Shown here: piece by piece, positions 31,160 to 40,949 of the stretch
Numbering within the stretch: position 1 is the stretch's first letter
Layout: each line of letters opens with the position of its first letter
Assembly: GCF_003628125.1 (NCBI RefSeq)
Contig: NZ_RBZU01000002.1
Location: 186,001 to 250,000 of the forward strand
DNA: 64,000 nt
From: Pararobbsia silviterrae
GTDB lineage: Bacteria > Pseudomonadota > Gammaproteobacteria > Burkholderiales > Burkholderiaceae
Reading direction: 5' to 3'
Made by a program: the position numbers and the translations under genes
The notes under the pieces: model-generated
What the model saw: only the letters and a program-made list of their open reading frames with translations
What the model was told of the DNA's origin: nothing
Databases searched by the model: none

Positions 31160-33456
31160 TGATACTTGACCCCCGCGAGCACGAGGCGGCCTTCGCCCCA
31201 CGTGCACATCAGATCGTTCTGGCACGAGGCGATGTACTGGCGATCGAGCAGATTGCTGACGTTGAGCGTCGCGGTCCAGCCGTGCATCGAACGGAACGCG
31301 CGGCCCAGGTCGTAGCGCAGCGCGATGTCGATCAGCGTGGCCGACGTCGTGTAGAGCGTATTGGTGGGGTCGCCGTATGAGCCGCCGATATAGCGAATGC
31401 CCGCGCCGGCCTGAACCCCGGCGAGCATGCCGCCGAGCACGCTCGAATCGATCGTGTAGTCGGCCCAGAGCGATGCCGTATTGCGCGGAATGCCGACCGG
31501 GACCTTGCCCGCGTTCGTATCGTTGCTCTTCGTGTTGAGCAGGTTCGTGTACGTATAGCTGCCGATGAGCTGGAGGTTGTTCGTGAGGCTTGCATGGGCC
31601 TCGGCCTCGAAGCCCTGCGAACGGATCTCGCCCGTGAGCACCTCGTAGCCCAAGTGCACGGGGTCGGGCGTCTGCACGTTCTGCTCGGTCAGATGGAATG
31701 CCGAGACGGTCACGAAGCTCGTCGCGTTATGCGGCTGGAACTTGACGCCGATTTCGTATTGCTCGCCCGTCGTCGGCGCGAACGCATTGCCGTAGTAGTC
31801 GGTGCCGACTTGAGGCTGGAACGACTTCGAGTAGCTCGCATACGGCGCGATGCCGGAGTCGAACTGATAGACGCCGCCCACGCGCCATGTGAACGCGCGG
31901 TTCGATTGATGCGTCTGCGAGCCGTTCTGATACGAGTCGAAGTCTTCGTCGGTCCAGTCCTCGCGGATGCCGCCGAGGAACGACCAGTGTCCGATATCGA
32001 TATGGTCCTGCGCATAGGTGCCGAGCTGACGGACCGATTCCGCGCCCGATGTACCGGCGACGAAAGTCGGCGCCGCGATCGACTGGCCGTACTGAGGGTT
32101 CGTCACGCTCAACGAAGGGGAATTGTCGAGCGAGAAGAGGAAGTAGTGGTCGAACTGGATGTTCTGATAGTCGAGTCCGGCCGTGACTTCATGGTCGAGC
32201 GCGCCCGTGGCGAAGTGCGCGGTGACCTGATTGTCGAGCGTGTGCGCGTTGACCGTGCCGGTGTTCAGATACGGCTCGCGCGCCAATTCGGTGCCGTTGT
32301 TGACATAGCCGAGATCGTCGGCGACGTATTGAACGGTCTGGTCGTTATGCAGGAAGCGATAGCTCTGCTTGACCGACCACGTGTCGTCGAAGCGATGCTC
32401 GAACGTGTAGCCGATCGATTCCTGCGTCTTGCGGAAACTGTCGTAGTCGGGCTCGCCCGGATCGAAGCTGCGCGGCAACTGCACGACGCCCGGCAGCACC
32501 GTGCCGACGGCCGGTACGGAGTTGTAGATGCCCGCCTCGGGATCGTTCTGATAGTTCGCGAAGACGGTCAGCGACGTATCGGTGTTGGGCCGCCAGGTGA
32601 TCGTCGGCGCGATCGCAATGCGTTGCTCGCGCACGAAGTCGGTCTGCGTGCCGGTGTCGAAGCCATCGGCCGTCAAGCGATAGAGCAGGGTGCCGTCCTT
32701 GTCGAGCGGTCCGCTGAAATCGAAGAACCCTTGGACGCGTCCGTAGCTGCCGGTCTGGAAGCCGATCTCGTGGTACGGATCGGACGTCGGCATCTTGCTC
32801 ACGAGATTGACGATGCCGCCCGGCGACGACTGGCCGTAGAGCACCGACGCGGGCCCGTGCACGTAGTCGATGCTTTCGAACATGTACGGATCGAAGCTCG
32901 TGACGTTGAAGCCGAAGCCGCCCGAGGGGCCCGGCGTACGCAGGCCGTTCCAGAACTCGTCGACGAGGAAGCCGCGCGCGTACAGATATTCGAGCGAATC
33001 GGTGTTCGTGCCGCGTTGTTCGGGATTGATGCCCGACGTGTAGCGCAGGGCCTGCGCGACGCTTTGCGGATCCTGGATGTCCATCTGGTCGCGCGTGACG
33101 ACCGAGACCGATTGCGGCGTGCGGATCAGCGGCGTCGACGTTTTCGTCGCGGTGGTGCTCGTTTGCGCGACATAGCCGGTCGTGGCGCCGTCGGCGGCGC
33201 GCTGGCCCGTCACGACGACGGCCGGCAATGGCTGATCGGTCGCCGTCGCATCCGAGGCGGCGGCCGGTGCGGTGGCGCTCGACGCAGCGGCGCCCGACGC
33301 AGCGGCGCCCGGCACGCTCACGGCTGATTGCGCCCATGCGGCGTCGGTGAGCAGCAGTGCGATCGCGAGCGGCACCGCGCGGCGCCGCAAGCCTGCCGTG
33401 CGCCCCGCAGCGGGCCGATGCGCGCGCGGCGCGCCTTGAATTCTTCCCCGTTTCAT
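31153..33456 (-). CDS. TonB-dependent siderophore receptor, copy A
   Basis: Outer-membrane receptor of 767 residues. It has a signal peptide ending near AWA-QSAVSV, a TonB box (LPAVVVTG), a plug domain starting TPLIRTPQSVSVVTRDQM with YLYARGF and GPASVLYGQSSPGGIVNLVSK, and a beta barrel that ends in aromatic VKYQW. The 70-residue STN signalling domain is absent, so it is not an FpvA-type transducer. Divergent AraC gene, Fur-like site upstream, and coupled FhuD and FhuB downstream give a complete import path except for an ATPase. Confidence 0.96.
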
Positions 33457-33504
33457 ATCGTTCGTTCCCGGTTAAGCCAGTGTTCGATGCACGTCATTTG
33501 AGTT

Positions 33505-33523
33505 GTTATTGAGAATCATTACT
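33505..33523 (-). promoter_or_regulatory. Fur-like box between receptor A and araC A
   Basis: On the minus strand AGTAATGATTCTCAATAAC shares 13 of 19 positions with the classic GATAATGATAATCATTATC Fur box. It lies about 50 bp before the receptor start and 130 bp before the AraC gene. Confidence 0.65.
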
Positions 33524-33651
33524 ACCTTAGTTCGCAACTCAACGCGCCGGGGCATAGAATACGTGCGTGCGTTCCGCGACGTATCGTCATTCAATTTCGA
33601 GAAACCGCCATCTTTTGGCGATTCGATCAGGAAGTTCCACGAGGTGAGGCC

Positions 33652-34431
33652 TTGAGCGACATCTGGCAACAATTGTCGGGCACCCAATACCGGCGTCTAT
33701 CGCGTCCGATCATAGCGAGTGCATATGATTATCGTGATGGCGATAGTGAAAGCTGGCATTCGCACCAGCAGCCGCAATTCGTGTTTTCGACGTTCGGCGT
33801 GCTGCGCGTGATCACGCCGGCGGGCGCATGGACGCTGGGCCCGCATCGGGGGCTCTGGTTGCCTTCGCGCGTCGGGCATGAATTGCAGGCGATCGGCGAT
33901 ACGACGGTCTATAGCGTCTACTTCGAGCCCGAGATGTCGCCGTGGCGCGGCGGCGATTGCCGCGTGCTCGTCATTTCGGCGCTGTTGCGCGAGCTTGTCA
34001 CGACGATGGTCGAGGAGCGGCGCTCGGACTCCGTGCTCAAGACCGAGCTGATCACGCCCTTGCTCATCGAGGAGATGCGCGGTGCGCGCGAGTCGTTCGA
34101 AGGGAGCTTGCCCTTGCCGACCGATCGGCGATTGCGGCAGATCTGCGAGGGCTTGCTCGCCGCGCCGTCGAATACCGACTCGCTCGACGAGTGGGGCGAG
34201 CGCGTCGGCGCGAGCGAGCGCACGCTCGGCCGTCTGTTCAAGACGGAGACCGGCCTCACGTTCGGTCAGTGGCGTCAGCAGTTACGGATCGTCGAGTCGG
34301 TGTCGCGCCTCGCGCGCGGCCTCGCCGTCGCGACGATCGCGACCGAGCTCGGCTACCGGAATTCGAGCGCATTCATCACGATGTTCAAGAGGGCGATGGG
34401 TGAAACGCCGCAGCGCTATTTGAAGAGCTGA
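33652..34431 (+). CDS. AraC family regulator with cupin sensor, copy A
   Basis: Transcription regulator of 259 residues. A cupin-type sensor (HSHQQPQFVFSTFGVLRVITPAGAWTLGPHRGLWLP) is followed by two helix-turn-helix units, WGERVGASERTLGRLFKTETGLTFGQWR and VATIATELGYRNSSAFITMFKRAMGETPQRY. It begins with TTG preceded by GAGG at about five bases; there is no nearby ATG. It is divergent from the siderophore receptor A and shares strong local identity with the AraC protein at 56512, which sits in the same position beside receptor B. It probably controls the receptor operon; the ligand is unknown. Confidence 0.9.
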   Translation: MSDIWQQLSGTQYRRLSRPIIASAYDYRDGDSESWHSHQQPQFVFSTFGVLRVITPAGAWTLGPHRGLWLPSRVGHELQAIGDTTVYSVYFEPEMSPWRGGDCRVLVISALLRELVTTMVEERRSDSVLKTELITPLLIEEMRGARESFEGSLPLPTDRRLRQICEGLLAAPSNTDSLDEWGERVGASERTLGRLFKTETGLTFGQWRQQLRIVESVSRLARGLAVATIATELGYRNSSAFITMFKRAMGETPQRYLKS

Positions 34432-34682
34432 AGCCAACCTGCCTGCGGATCTGTTTGCGCGTAGGTGCGTGCGTGTATGCAGGCGCCTGTATGCGGGCAC
34501 TCCTATGCGGGTGCACGTGCCGTCGTCTGCATTCGCCGCTCACGTTTGCGACGGGGTGTGCCGAATCCATGGACTGCGTGAAAGCTTGCGTTTGGCTAAC
34601 CTATCCTCATTCGATGGCGGCGCGTCGTGTTTGAGCCGGCCTGTACCCCGTGTCGCATTTCACTTGAACAACAGGGATGCCC

Positions 34683-35588
34683 ATGTCCGATGTCCTGCTG
34701 CAAGGTCAAGCCGATCACGCCATGCGGAACTGGTCCCACCCCGACCCCGGACACATCAAGATCGGCTCGCGCGCGCATCTCGAGATGTTCTGCGACATGC
34801 TGCTCGAGACGCACAACCCCTACAAACCCGCGGTGATCGATTGGCCGGCGCTCTCGCCCGATGCGCTTGAACGCGTGACGTCGTTGCCGATCTGGGACAT
34901 GGCGGTTCAGAAGGAAGGCAGTGCCTCGATCAGCGTCGAGACCTTTGCGAAGACGATCGACGACCCCTTGCTGCGGCGCGCGCTCGAGATGGACGGCAAC
35001 GAGGAACTGCGCCATAAGGCCGTGCTCTCGAAGCTGGTCGAGGCATACGGTATTACGCTTTCTCCCGAGCCCGACTATCCGCCGCCGACGGACCCCGAGT
35101 GGGGCTGGATGGCGATCGGGTATGGCGAGTGCATCGACAGCTTTTTTGCGTTCGGCCTGTTCGAGGTCGCGCGGCGCTCCGGGTATTTCCCGCCTGAACT
35201 CGTCGAGACGTTCGAGCCCGTCATCCAGGAGGAAGGCCGCCATATCCTGTTCTTCGTGAACTGGGCCGCGTGGTACCGACGCAATATGCCGTGGTGGCGA
35301 CGGCCCTGGTTTGCGTTGAAGACGGCCGCGGTCTGGGTGCATCTCGTGCGTGAGCGGATCGGTATCGCGAAGGGTGTCGACAAGGACGCCGTCGCGGGCG
35401 ACGCGAAGCAGGACACGAATTTCACGGTCAGCGGGACGGGCGCTGTCGGCGACGCATTGGGTCTCGCGCAGATGATCGATCTGTGCCTCGAAGAGAACGC
35501 GCGCCGCATGGCCGGTTACGACACACGTTTGCTGCGGCCGCGCATCGTGCCGTTTCTCGCGCGCGTGGTACGCAAGTTTGTTCGCTAG
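34683..35588 (+). CDS. Ferritin-like di-iron protein of unknown function
   Basis: A 301-residue protein with the pattern of a di-iron ferritin-like four-helix bundle. Two ExxH motifs are visible, EELRHKAVL near residue 118 and EEGRHILFF near 180, each with acidic residues on helices before them (AVQKEGSASISVETF and GYGECIDSFFAFGLFE). The C-terminal WYRRNMPWWRRPWFALKTAAVW is a cluster of aromatics that may associate with membrane. The start at 34683 was preferred over 34677 because AGGG sits at a workable distance. No family name beyond ferritin-like can be given; it is unlinked to its neighbours by operon spacing. Confidence 0.75.
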   Translation: MSDVLLQGQADHAMRNWSHPDPGHIKIGSRAHLEMFCDMLLETHNPYKPAVIDWPALSPDALERVTSLPIWDMAVQKEGSASISVETFAKTIDDPLLRRALEMDGNEELRHKAVLSKLVEAYGITLSPEPDYPPPTDPEWGWMAIGYGECIDSFFAFGLFEVARRSGYFPPELVETFEPVIQEEGRHILFFVNWAAWYRRNMPWWRRPWFALKTAAVWVHLVRERIGIAKGVDKDAVAGDAKQDTNFTVSGTGAVGDALGLAQMIDLCLEENARRMAGYDTRLLRPRIVPFLARVVRKFVR

Positions 35589-35792
35589 GGCAGGCACGAA
35601 GCACAACTGCGTGAACGCATGCCGGTGATGTAACGATTCGAAATGATCGAGGGCCGCGATACGGTCCCCGCGGCGCGCTTCTTGCTGTTGTGCAGGCGTG
35701 TCGGAGGCCTCGCGGCCCGAGCTTTCCGTGTGCGCCGCGTCAAGGTGACGTGGCGCGTCCGACGCGGTTTTGCTCTACGCGGAGGATCGATC

Positions 35793-36254
35793 ATGAAACG
35801 CTCGAAACACACGATCAGACAAACGGCCGTTCGCGCGATCGTCATGGGGCTGGGTGCCTGGGTCCTCGCCGCGCCGCTCGTATCGCGCGCGGACGACACG
35901 CCGAATCCGTGCGCGGCGCTCAAGCGCATTGTTTCCGCCGCGCCGCAAGGTTTCGCGACACTCGGCCCCGACGACGGACGTGCGGTCGCTCAGCCGTATG
36001 GAACCGACGCCTCATGTACGGGATCGCACGACACCTACGAATGCCAATGGTCGTCGAATCCCGGCGCGGGCTCGGTCGCCGACGCATTGCAAGCCGTCGC
36101 GGCCGATATCGCCGCGTGTCTGCCTCAGGCGACGCACGACCAGAACACGCCCGGACTCCAGCATTTCTACATCGGTGCCAAGGGTGCGCGCACGGAAATT
36201 TCAGCGACGACGGCCGGCGATACGCGACTCAAGATCGTCGTGTCGGGCAAGTAG
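35793..36254 (+). CDS. Secreted hypothetical protein
   Basis: Unrecognised 153-residue protein with a clear signal peptide (MKRSKHTIRQTAVRAIVMGLGAWVLAAPLVSRA, cleaved near residue 33) and three to four cysteines in the mature part (NPCAAL, ASCTGSHDTYECQW, AACLPQA), suggesting disulfides in the periplasm. A perfect GGAGG lies seven bases before the start. It is a single gene after the ferritin-like protein; no partner is evident. Confidence 0.75.
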   Translation: MKRSKHTIRQTAVRAIVMGLGAWVLAAPLVSRADDTPNPCAALKRIVSAAPQGFATLGPDDGRAVAQPYGTDASCTGSHDTYECQWSSNPGAGSVADALQAVAADIAACLPQATHDQNTPGLQHFYIGAKGARTEISATTAGDTRLKIVVSGK

Positions 36255-36493
36255 AGGCGTGGCCGTGTGCAAGGCGCCGGCGCGGCACACGCGGCCTATC
36301 GCGCACGACGGGGTGGGGCCGCGTCTGACGGCCGACCTAGACGCGACCGAGTTGGATACGGCCGACTTAGATACGGCCGACTTAGATACGGGTGGCTTAG
36401 ATACGGGTGGCTTAGATGCGGGCGACTTAGATGCGGCCGCGATATCGATAGGCGAAATCGATGGTTCGGCGTCGCTCGGCGTTCACGGACACT
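36255..36493. other. Gap with 15-bp repeats
   Basis: This interval carries the 15-bp array at 36331-36435 and no recognised gene. A frame opening at GTG 36265, behind AGAGG, reads through the repeats as Ala-Asp-Leu-Asp-Thr units but then turns into arginine-rich noise that overlaps the next frame. Confidence 0.5.
36331..36435. repeat. 15-bp tandem repeat, seven units
   Basis: Seven units of GCCGACTTAGATACG-like sequence with drift at a few positions. In one plus frame they spell A-D-L-D-T type pentapeptides, the A(D/N)LxX pattern of pentapeptide-repeat proteins; on the minus strand they spell S-R-P-Y-L. Confidence 0.93.
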
Positions 36494-36769
36494 ATGGGCA
36501 TGCCAGCCGAGCGAGCCCACGCCATGAAGGTCTCCGGATATCGCGAGTCTCCCCGTTTCGACGACGCAGCGGACCCCGCATCGGGCGCGGCGCCGCGTGC
36601 GTCCGCGTCCGTCACACGCGTCGTCGCTGTGCTGTTGATCGCGGTGGTGCTCGCGTGCGTCGAACGGGAAATGCATGGCGTGACGCATGGATCGCTCACG
36701 TCCGCTGTGAGCGGCGCGTTCGGCGAAGTCGTGCGCCATTTGACATCGGTATTCACGCACGGGCGTTGA
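36494..36769 (+). CDS. Possible small membrane protein
   Basis: Frame of about 91 residues with one hydrophobic segment (VTRVVAVLLIAVVLACVERE) near the middle and polar ends. G or C is frequent in third positions, as in real genes here, but the ribosome site is poor and the start is uncertain (also possible at 36461 or 36524). No family recognised. It could be a true small inner-membrane protein or chance coding. Confidence 0.38.
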   Translation: MGMPAERAHAMKVSGYRESPRFDDAADPASGAAPRASASVTRVVAVLLIAVVLACVEREMHGVTHGSLTSAVSGAFGEVVRHLTSVFTHGR

Positions 36770-36809
36770 TGCGGGCGCCGGCCGCGCGTGCCGATCCCTA
36801 TCTGACCGC

Positions 36810-37037
36810 CTAGGCCCGCTGGTCGATCCACAGGCGTCCCCAACGCGCACCGTAAGCCAGCGCGTGATCGGGCTCGAAGAAATAGTCGACGGCGTCGAAA
36901 TGGATCGGGTTCGCACCGGGGGCATCGGCGGGATCGAGCGTCAAGCTGGCCGCGAACAACCCGTTGAATACGGGGCGTGCCTCGACTGCGAGGTGATACC
37001 CCTTGTAGGAAAGCGCTTGAGAGCGAGCTTGGATCAT
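36810..37037 (-). CDS. Small conserved-type hypothetical protein (DUF6566-like)
   Basis: A 75-residue protein starting MIQARSQALSYKGYHLAVEARPV, with AGGT ahead of the ATG. The pattern SYKGYxL near the start and ALAYGARWGRLWIDQ near the end resembles small Burkholderia proteins annotated as DUF6566; I am recalling that family, not matching it. The same frame runs open to 37250, but the extra part has poorer coding bias and no better start. Function unknown. Confidence 0.6.
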   Translation of the reverse strand: MIQARSQALSYKGYHLAVEARPVFNGLFAASLTLDPADAPGANPIHFDAVDYFFEPDHALAYGARWGRLWIDQRA

Positions 37038-37437
37038 GGTTACCTGCGACAGAGCGACAACGTAGCTTGAGACTACACATCGGTCCTGAACGACGGAAAC
37101 GATCTTTTTCGCTATCGATATCAACGGGTTCGCGCTTTGTTCATCGAATGCCGCCTGCTTTAGGGCGACGAAGGCCTTCGGCGTGCGCACAGTTGTTGTC
37201 ACGCGTTCGAAGGAAGATGACGGGTGCGTCATCTTCTGCCTGCCTATCACTCGCGACTATCACTCGCGACTATCACTCGCGACTATCGCGCATGACCATC
37301 ACGTACGACTATCCAGCGCGATTCGAGTTTGCCGTCTTGATATGTGACTATGTCGATAACAGATATCGAACACGCATCGATAGACCGTCGGGCATGAGAT
37401 CGATCGATACGCACCTCATCAGGACACGCGTTCGCGT
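37038..37437. other. Intergenic region with a 13-bp triplet repeat
   Basis: About 400 bp between the small hypothetical gene and the 3' end of the LysR gene. It holds three tandem copies of CTATCACTCGCGA at 37244-37282 with a degenerate fourth. No gene or terminator was recognised. Confidence 0.5.
37244..37282. repeat. 13-bp tandem repeat, three perfect units
   Basis: CTATCACTCGCGA occurs three times in a row, followed by partial variants (CTATCGCGCATGA). Confidence 0.93.
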
Positions 37438-38355
37438 TCAGTCCGTCGTCAGATGGGCCGCGAGCCAGTCGATGAACACGCGCACCTTCGGTGGCAGATA
37501 TCGATTCGGCGGATAGAGCAGCCAGACCGGACCGCTATAGGCGCGCGGTTCGAGCGACCAGTCGGGCAATACGTGCACGAGCAGGCCGTCGCGCAAGGCG
37601 TCCGTCACGGCGAATTCGGGCAGGATCGCGATGCCCAGGTCCTGACGCGCGGCGTCGAGCCGCGCATCGACATCGTTCGCCAGATACCGGCCCCGGATTT
37701 CGACGCTCTGCGTGTGCGTGCCGCGCCGGAATGTGAGCCGGTTGTCGTCCACGGTCTCGCCAAGATAGAGGCAATCGTGATGCGCGAGATCGCGCGGGGC
37801 GGTCGGCGCGCCACGCGCGCGTACATAGCCGGGCGAGGCGCACGGCATCCAGCGGATCGCGCCGAGCCGGCGCGCGGCGAGCCCCTGAGGCGGCGTCGGG
37901 GTCGGCCGGATCACGAGATCGACGGCGTCGCGGATCGGATCGACGTCGTGATCGGTGAACATCAGATGGACGTCGACGTCCGCGTAGGCCCGCAAAAATC
38001 CGGGAATCAGCGGGTGAATCACGCTGCGCGCGAGCGAGATCGGCGCGCTCACGCGGACACGGCCCTGCGGACGTTCCTGGAGCCGGCCCGCCGCGTCGGC
38101 CGCGCTCGCGGCCGCGGCGACCATCGCCTCGGCGTGCCGATAGATCTCGGCGCCCGATTCGGTGAGTCGGATGCTGCGCGTCGAGCGTTCGAGCAGGCGC
38201 GCGCCGAGCGCGTGTTCGAGCCGCTTCATCTGCCGGCTCACGGTCGACGGCGTGGTGCCGAGTTCGCGCGCGGCAACCGAGAAATTGCCCGTCTCCACGA
38301 CGCGTGCGAAGGTCGCGAGATCGGGTAGCAAGCCGAGAAGATCGTTCGGGTTCAT
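37438..38355 (-). CDS. LysR family transcriptional regulator
   Basis: Regulator of 305 residues with the standard LysR layout: helix-turn-helix (FARVVETGNFSVAARELGTTPSTVSRQMKRLEHALGARLLERSTR, about 16-60) and the substrate-binding domain starting GRVRVSAPISLARSVIHPLIPGFL. It belongs to the large group whose members often control a neighbouring divergent gene; here that is the EamA transporter at 38690, 334 bp away. Inducer unknown. Confidence 0.92.
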   Translation of the reverse strand: MNPNDLLGLLPDLATFARVVETGNFSVAARELGTTPSTVSRQMKRLEHALGARLLERSTRSIRLTESGAEIYRHAEAMVAAAASAADAAGRLQERPQGRVRVSAPISLARSVIHPLIPGFLRAYADVDVHLMFTDHDVDPIRDAVDLVIRPTPTPPQGLAARRLGAIRWMPCASPGYVRARGAPTAPRDLAHHDCLYLGETVDDNRLTFRRGTHTQSVEIRGRYLANDVDARLDAARQDLGIAILPEFAVTDALRDGLLVHVLPDWSLEPRAYSGPVWLLYPPNRYLPPKVRVFIDWLAAHLTTD

Positions 38356-38689
38356 GGCGGGGCGTCGTCAAAGGCTCGGGGATCCGGCGCGGCACGTATC
38401 GGACCGGCGCTGTGCCGTGCGGTCCGGCCGTCGGGTCAGGGCATGGCGTCGAGGGATTGAGTTTGGGAATCGGGTCCGTGGATCAGGCCGCTGCATCGGT
38501 GATTGCCTCGCGCCGTTGCATCAGGCCAATGCCTCAGACCACTGCATCGAGCCACTGCATTGAATCCGGACGGCGAGTCCAGGCATTCCGGCGGGCCGCC
38601 GCGTCGTTCCGTCACCGTGTATCTGTGCATTTCAAGCATCAATGATATTCGGATGGGCCGTATTATCGCGCCGGATGCGAGGCCGGACA
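38356..38689. other. lysR-eamA divergent region
   Basis: 334 bp with loosely repeated CACTGCATC-like words around 38500-38570 and no supported gene. It must contain the transporter promoter and any LysR site; no T-N11-A motif stood out. Confidence 0.4.
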
Positions 38690-39730
38690 ATGTCGACCTA
38701 TCGCCAAGGTCGCTCGCCCATGCATACCGTGTTCGCTGTGTCCCGCCGCGCCTCGCGCGCCGGCGCCCGAGTCGCCGCCCACTCCCGCCTGATCGATGCG
38801 CTGCTCGTGACCGTCGCGCTGATCTGGGGCACGAGTTACGGCGTCGTCAAAGGCGCGCTCCTGATCTATCCGGTGCTCGGCCTGCTCGCGTTGCGCTTCG
38901 GCATCACGTGCGTCGTGCTGTCGCCCGCTTTGCGCGTGCTCGTGTCCTTGCCGCGCGCCGCGATTGCGCGCGTCGTCGGCGCGAGTCTGTTGATGCTCGG
39001 CATTTTTCTCGCGGAGACGTTCGGCGTCTCGCTGACGCATGCGTCGAACGCCGCGTTCCTGATCAGTCTGTGCGTGGTCCTGACACCTTTGATCGAATGG
39101 GCGTGGCTCAAGCGCGCGCCGCGACCGATCGAATGGATCGCCGCGGGCCTTTCGCTGTTCGGTGCGTTACTGCTTGGCGGCGGCTTCGCGTTCACGCCCG
39201 GCGACGGGCTGATGGTGCTCGCGGCCGCGTTGCGCGCCTTGAGCGCGTGCGCGTCGAAACGGGTCATGAAGGCGAACGCGGTCCCGCCGTTGACGCTGAC
39301 CGCCGCGCAGGCCTGCATCGTGTCGCTCGGCTGCATCGTGCTCGGACTCGCGCTCGCGCACGGTAGTGGTCATGGTCATGGTCATGGTCACTGGCCGCCA
39401 TTGCCCGGATGGACCGGACATGGGGCGTTCTGGGGCAGCATCGCGTATCTCGTCGTCGGATGTACCGTCTTCGCGTTCTTCGTCCAGAACTACGCGGTCA
39501 GCCGCAGCAGCCCGACGCGTGTCGCCTTGCTCATGGGCAGCGAACCGATGTTCGGCGCGCTGTTTGCCTGCCTGTGGCTCGGCGAACGGATGTCCGTCAT
39601 CGGCTGGATCGGCGGCACGCTGATCGTCGTCGCGTCGCTGCTTGCGGTCGGCTTCGAGCGAACCGTAAGCGCGAACGGCACACGCGATGCGCGCGACGAG
39701 AGCGATGCGCGACGACGCGTCGCGGCCTGA
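38690..39730 (+). CDS. EamA/DMT family transporter with His-Gly loop
   Basis: Inner-membrane transporter of 346 residues with two EamA repeats and about ten hydrophobic segments (LLVTVALIWGTSYGVVKGALLIYPVLGLL onward). The start at 38690 has GAGG seven bases upstream; 38720 (MHTVFAVS) is an alternative. Between helices near residue 225 lies SGHGHGHGHW, four His-Gly steps encoded by a 6-bp DNA repeat, a possible metal-binding loop. Divergent LysR gene is the likely regulator. Substrate unknown. Confidence 0.88.
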   Translation: MSTYRQGRSPMHTVFAVSRRASRAGARVAAHSRLIDALLVTVALIWGTSYGVVKGALLIYPVLGLLALRFGITCVVLSPALRVLVSLPRAAIARVVGASLLMLGIFLAETFGVSLTHASNAAFLISLCVVLTPLIEWAWLKRAPRPIEWIAAGLSLFGALLLGGGFAFTPGDGLMVLAAALRALSACASKRVMKANAVPPLTLTAAQACIVSLGCIVLGLALAHGSGHGHGHGHWPPLPGWTGHGAFWGSIAYLVVGCTVFAFFVQNYAVSRSSPTRVALLMGSEPMFGALFACLWLGERMSVIGWIGGTLIVVASLLAVGFERTVSANGTRDARDESDARRRVAA

Positions 39731-39824
39731 GCGCATCGGAGCCTCACGTCGGTCATGCGGAGCAAGGTCGAGGTACGCGGCTTGCTGATGTGCGGGACGT
39801 TTCGACTCTACGCTCCGCAAACCG

Positions 39825-40910
39825 ATGACTTCATTCGCTTGGGTAAGCCGCGCAACGCTCGTCTGCGCATGCTCGATCTTCGTGACGGGATGCTCGACCG
39901 TCGGGCCGTCGCGCCTGCGTGCCGATCAGGTCAACTACGAACGCGCGCTCGGCGACGCGAAGAAGCGCGAAATGCTCGCGACGGTCGTCGGCCTGCGCTT
40001 CGGCGATGCGCCCTCGTTCGTGACCGTGAGCCAGATCATCGCGGCCTATAACTTCGACGCAAGCGGCGGTCCGATCCTGAATCTCGGCTCGGGCTCGATA
40101 CCGAATTACGCCGAGGGCACGGCGACGTTCTCCTACGCGAACCATCCGACGTTCACGTTCACGCCCGTCACGGGCGAGGCCTATGCGACGGCCTATATCC
40201 GGCCGTTGCCGACGTCGCTGATCCTGCCGCTGGCGGACAGCGGCATGCCGATCGATCTGCTGTTGCGCGTGGCCGTGCAATCGATCGGCGATCTGCAGAA
40301 CGCGGCGCCGCTCGGCGGCGCGAACAGCGACGGATCGCCGGGCTTCTTCGAGCTGTTGCGCGCGCTGCGGCGCTTGCAGCTCGCGGGCGAATTGACGCTC
40401 GAATACAAGGATGTCGACAAGGTCCAGCATATTTCGCTGACGCTCGGCGCGAACACGACGACGGAGCCCGCGCAGAACCGGCAGGACATCGATACCGTGC
40501 GTCGCTTGTTGCATTTGCCGGAGACCGCCGCGACCTACGAGATCGTCAACGCATCGGGCGCGAGCGCGCCGCGCGGCGCGACGATCACGATGGTCACGCG
40601 GTCGGTGCTCGGCATCCTCTCGAATCTCGGTGCGCAGATCGAAGTGCCCGACGACGCGATCGCCGGCGGCGAGACGAAGCCGACCGTGCATCTCGTCGGC
40701 GGCGAAACGCGTCCGACGGTCGTCGTGCACGAAGGATCGGGTGCGCCGTCGGGCGCGTATGTCGCGATCGAATACGACGCGAACTGGTATTGGATCGACC
40801 GCGCGGACTTCGATTCGAAGTACGCGTTCACGGTCGTGCAGAACATCATCGCGCTTGCCGAGGCGACGCAGGACACCAAGGCGCCGATCGTGACGATCCC
40901 GGCTAACTAG
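39825..40910 (+). CDS. Hypothetical lipoprotein
   Basis: Protein of 361 residues with a lipoprotein signal: hydrophobic ATLVCACSIFVTGC with the lipobox Cys23. The mature part contains TATFSYANHPTFTFTPVTGEAYATAYIRPLPTSLILPLADSG and a C-terminal YVAIEYDANWYWIDRADFDSKYAFTVVQNIIALAEA. I know similar uncharacterised Burkholderia lipoproteins with the signature near FxLRSxxxIxxYL but cannot assign a role. It is a single gene, convergent with the MFS transporter that ends 40 bp later. Confidence 0.78.
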   Translation: MTSFAWVSRATLVCACSIFVTGCSTVGPSRLRADQVNYERALGDAKKREMLATVVGLRFGDAPSFVTVSQIIAAYNFDASGGPILNLGSGSIPNYAEGTATFSYANHPTFTFTPVTGEAYATAYIRPLPTSLILPLADSGMPIDLLLRVAVQSIGDLQNAAPLGGANSDGSPGFFELLRALRRLQLAGELTLEYKDVDKVQHISLTLGANTTTEPAQNRQDIDTVRRLLHLPETAATYEIVNASGASAPRGATITMVTRSVLGILSNLGAQIEVPDDAIAGGETKPTVHLVGGETRPTVVVHEGSGAPSGAYVAIEYDANWYWIDRADFDSKYAFTVVQNIIALAEATQDTKAPIVTIPAN

Positions 40911-40949
40911 CGACGCGCGTAGCGATGCGCATCGCCGCGCGCGCCGTGC

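Noticed and set aside
31594-33327. Plus-strand frame of 577 residues
   Set aside because: Antisense to the TonB receptor, whose motifs are complete; no motif in the shadow.
36265-36813. Pentapeptide-repeat gene
   Set aside because: The repeat part is convincing as DNA, but the frame becomes low-quality and overlaps another frame, so only the repeat was annotated.
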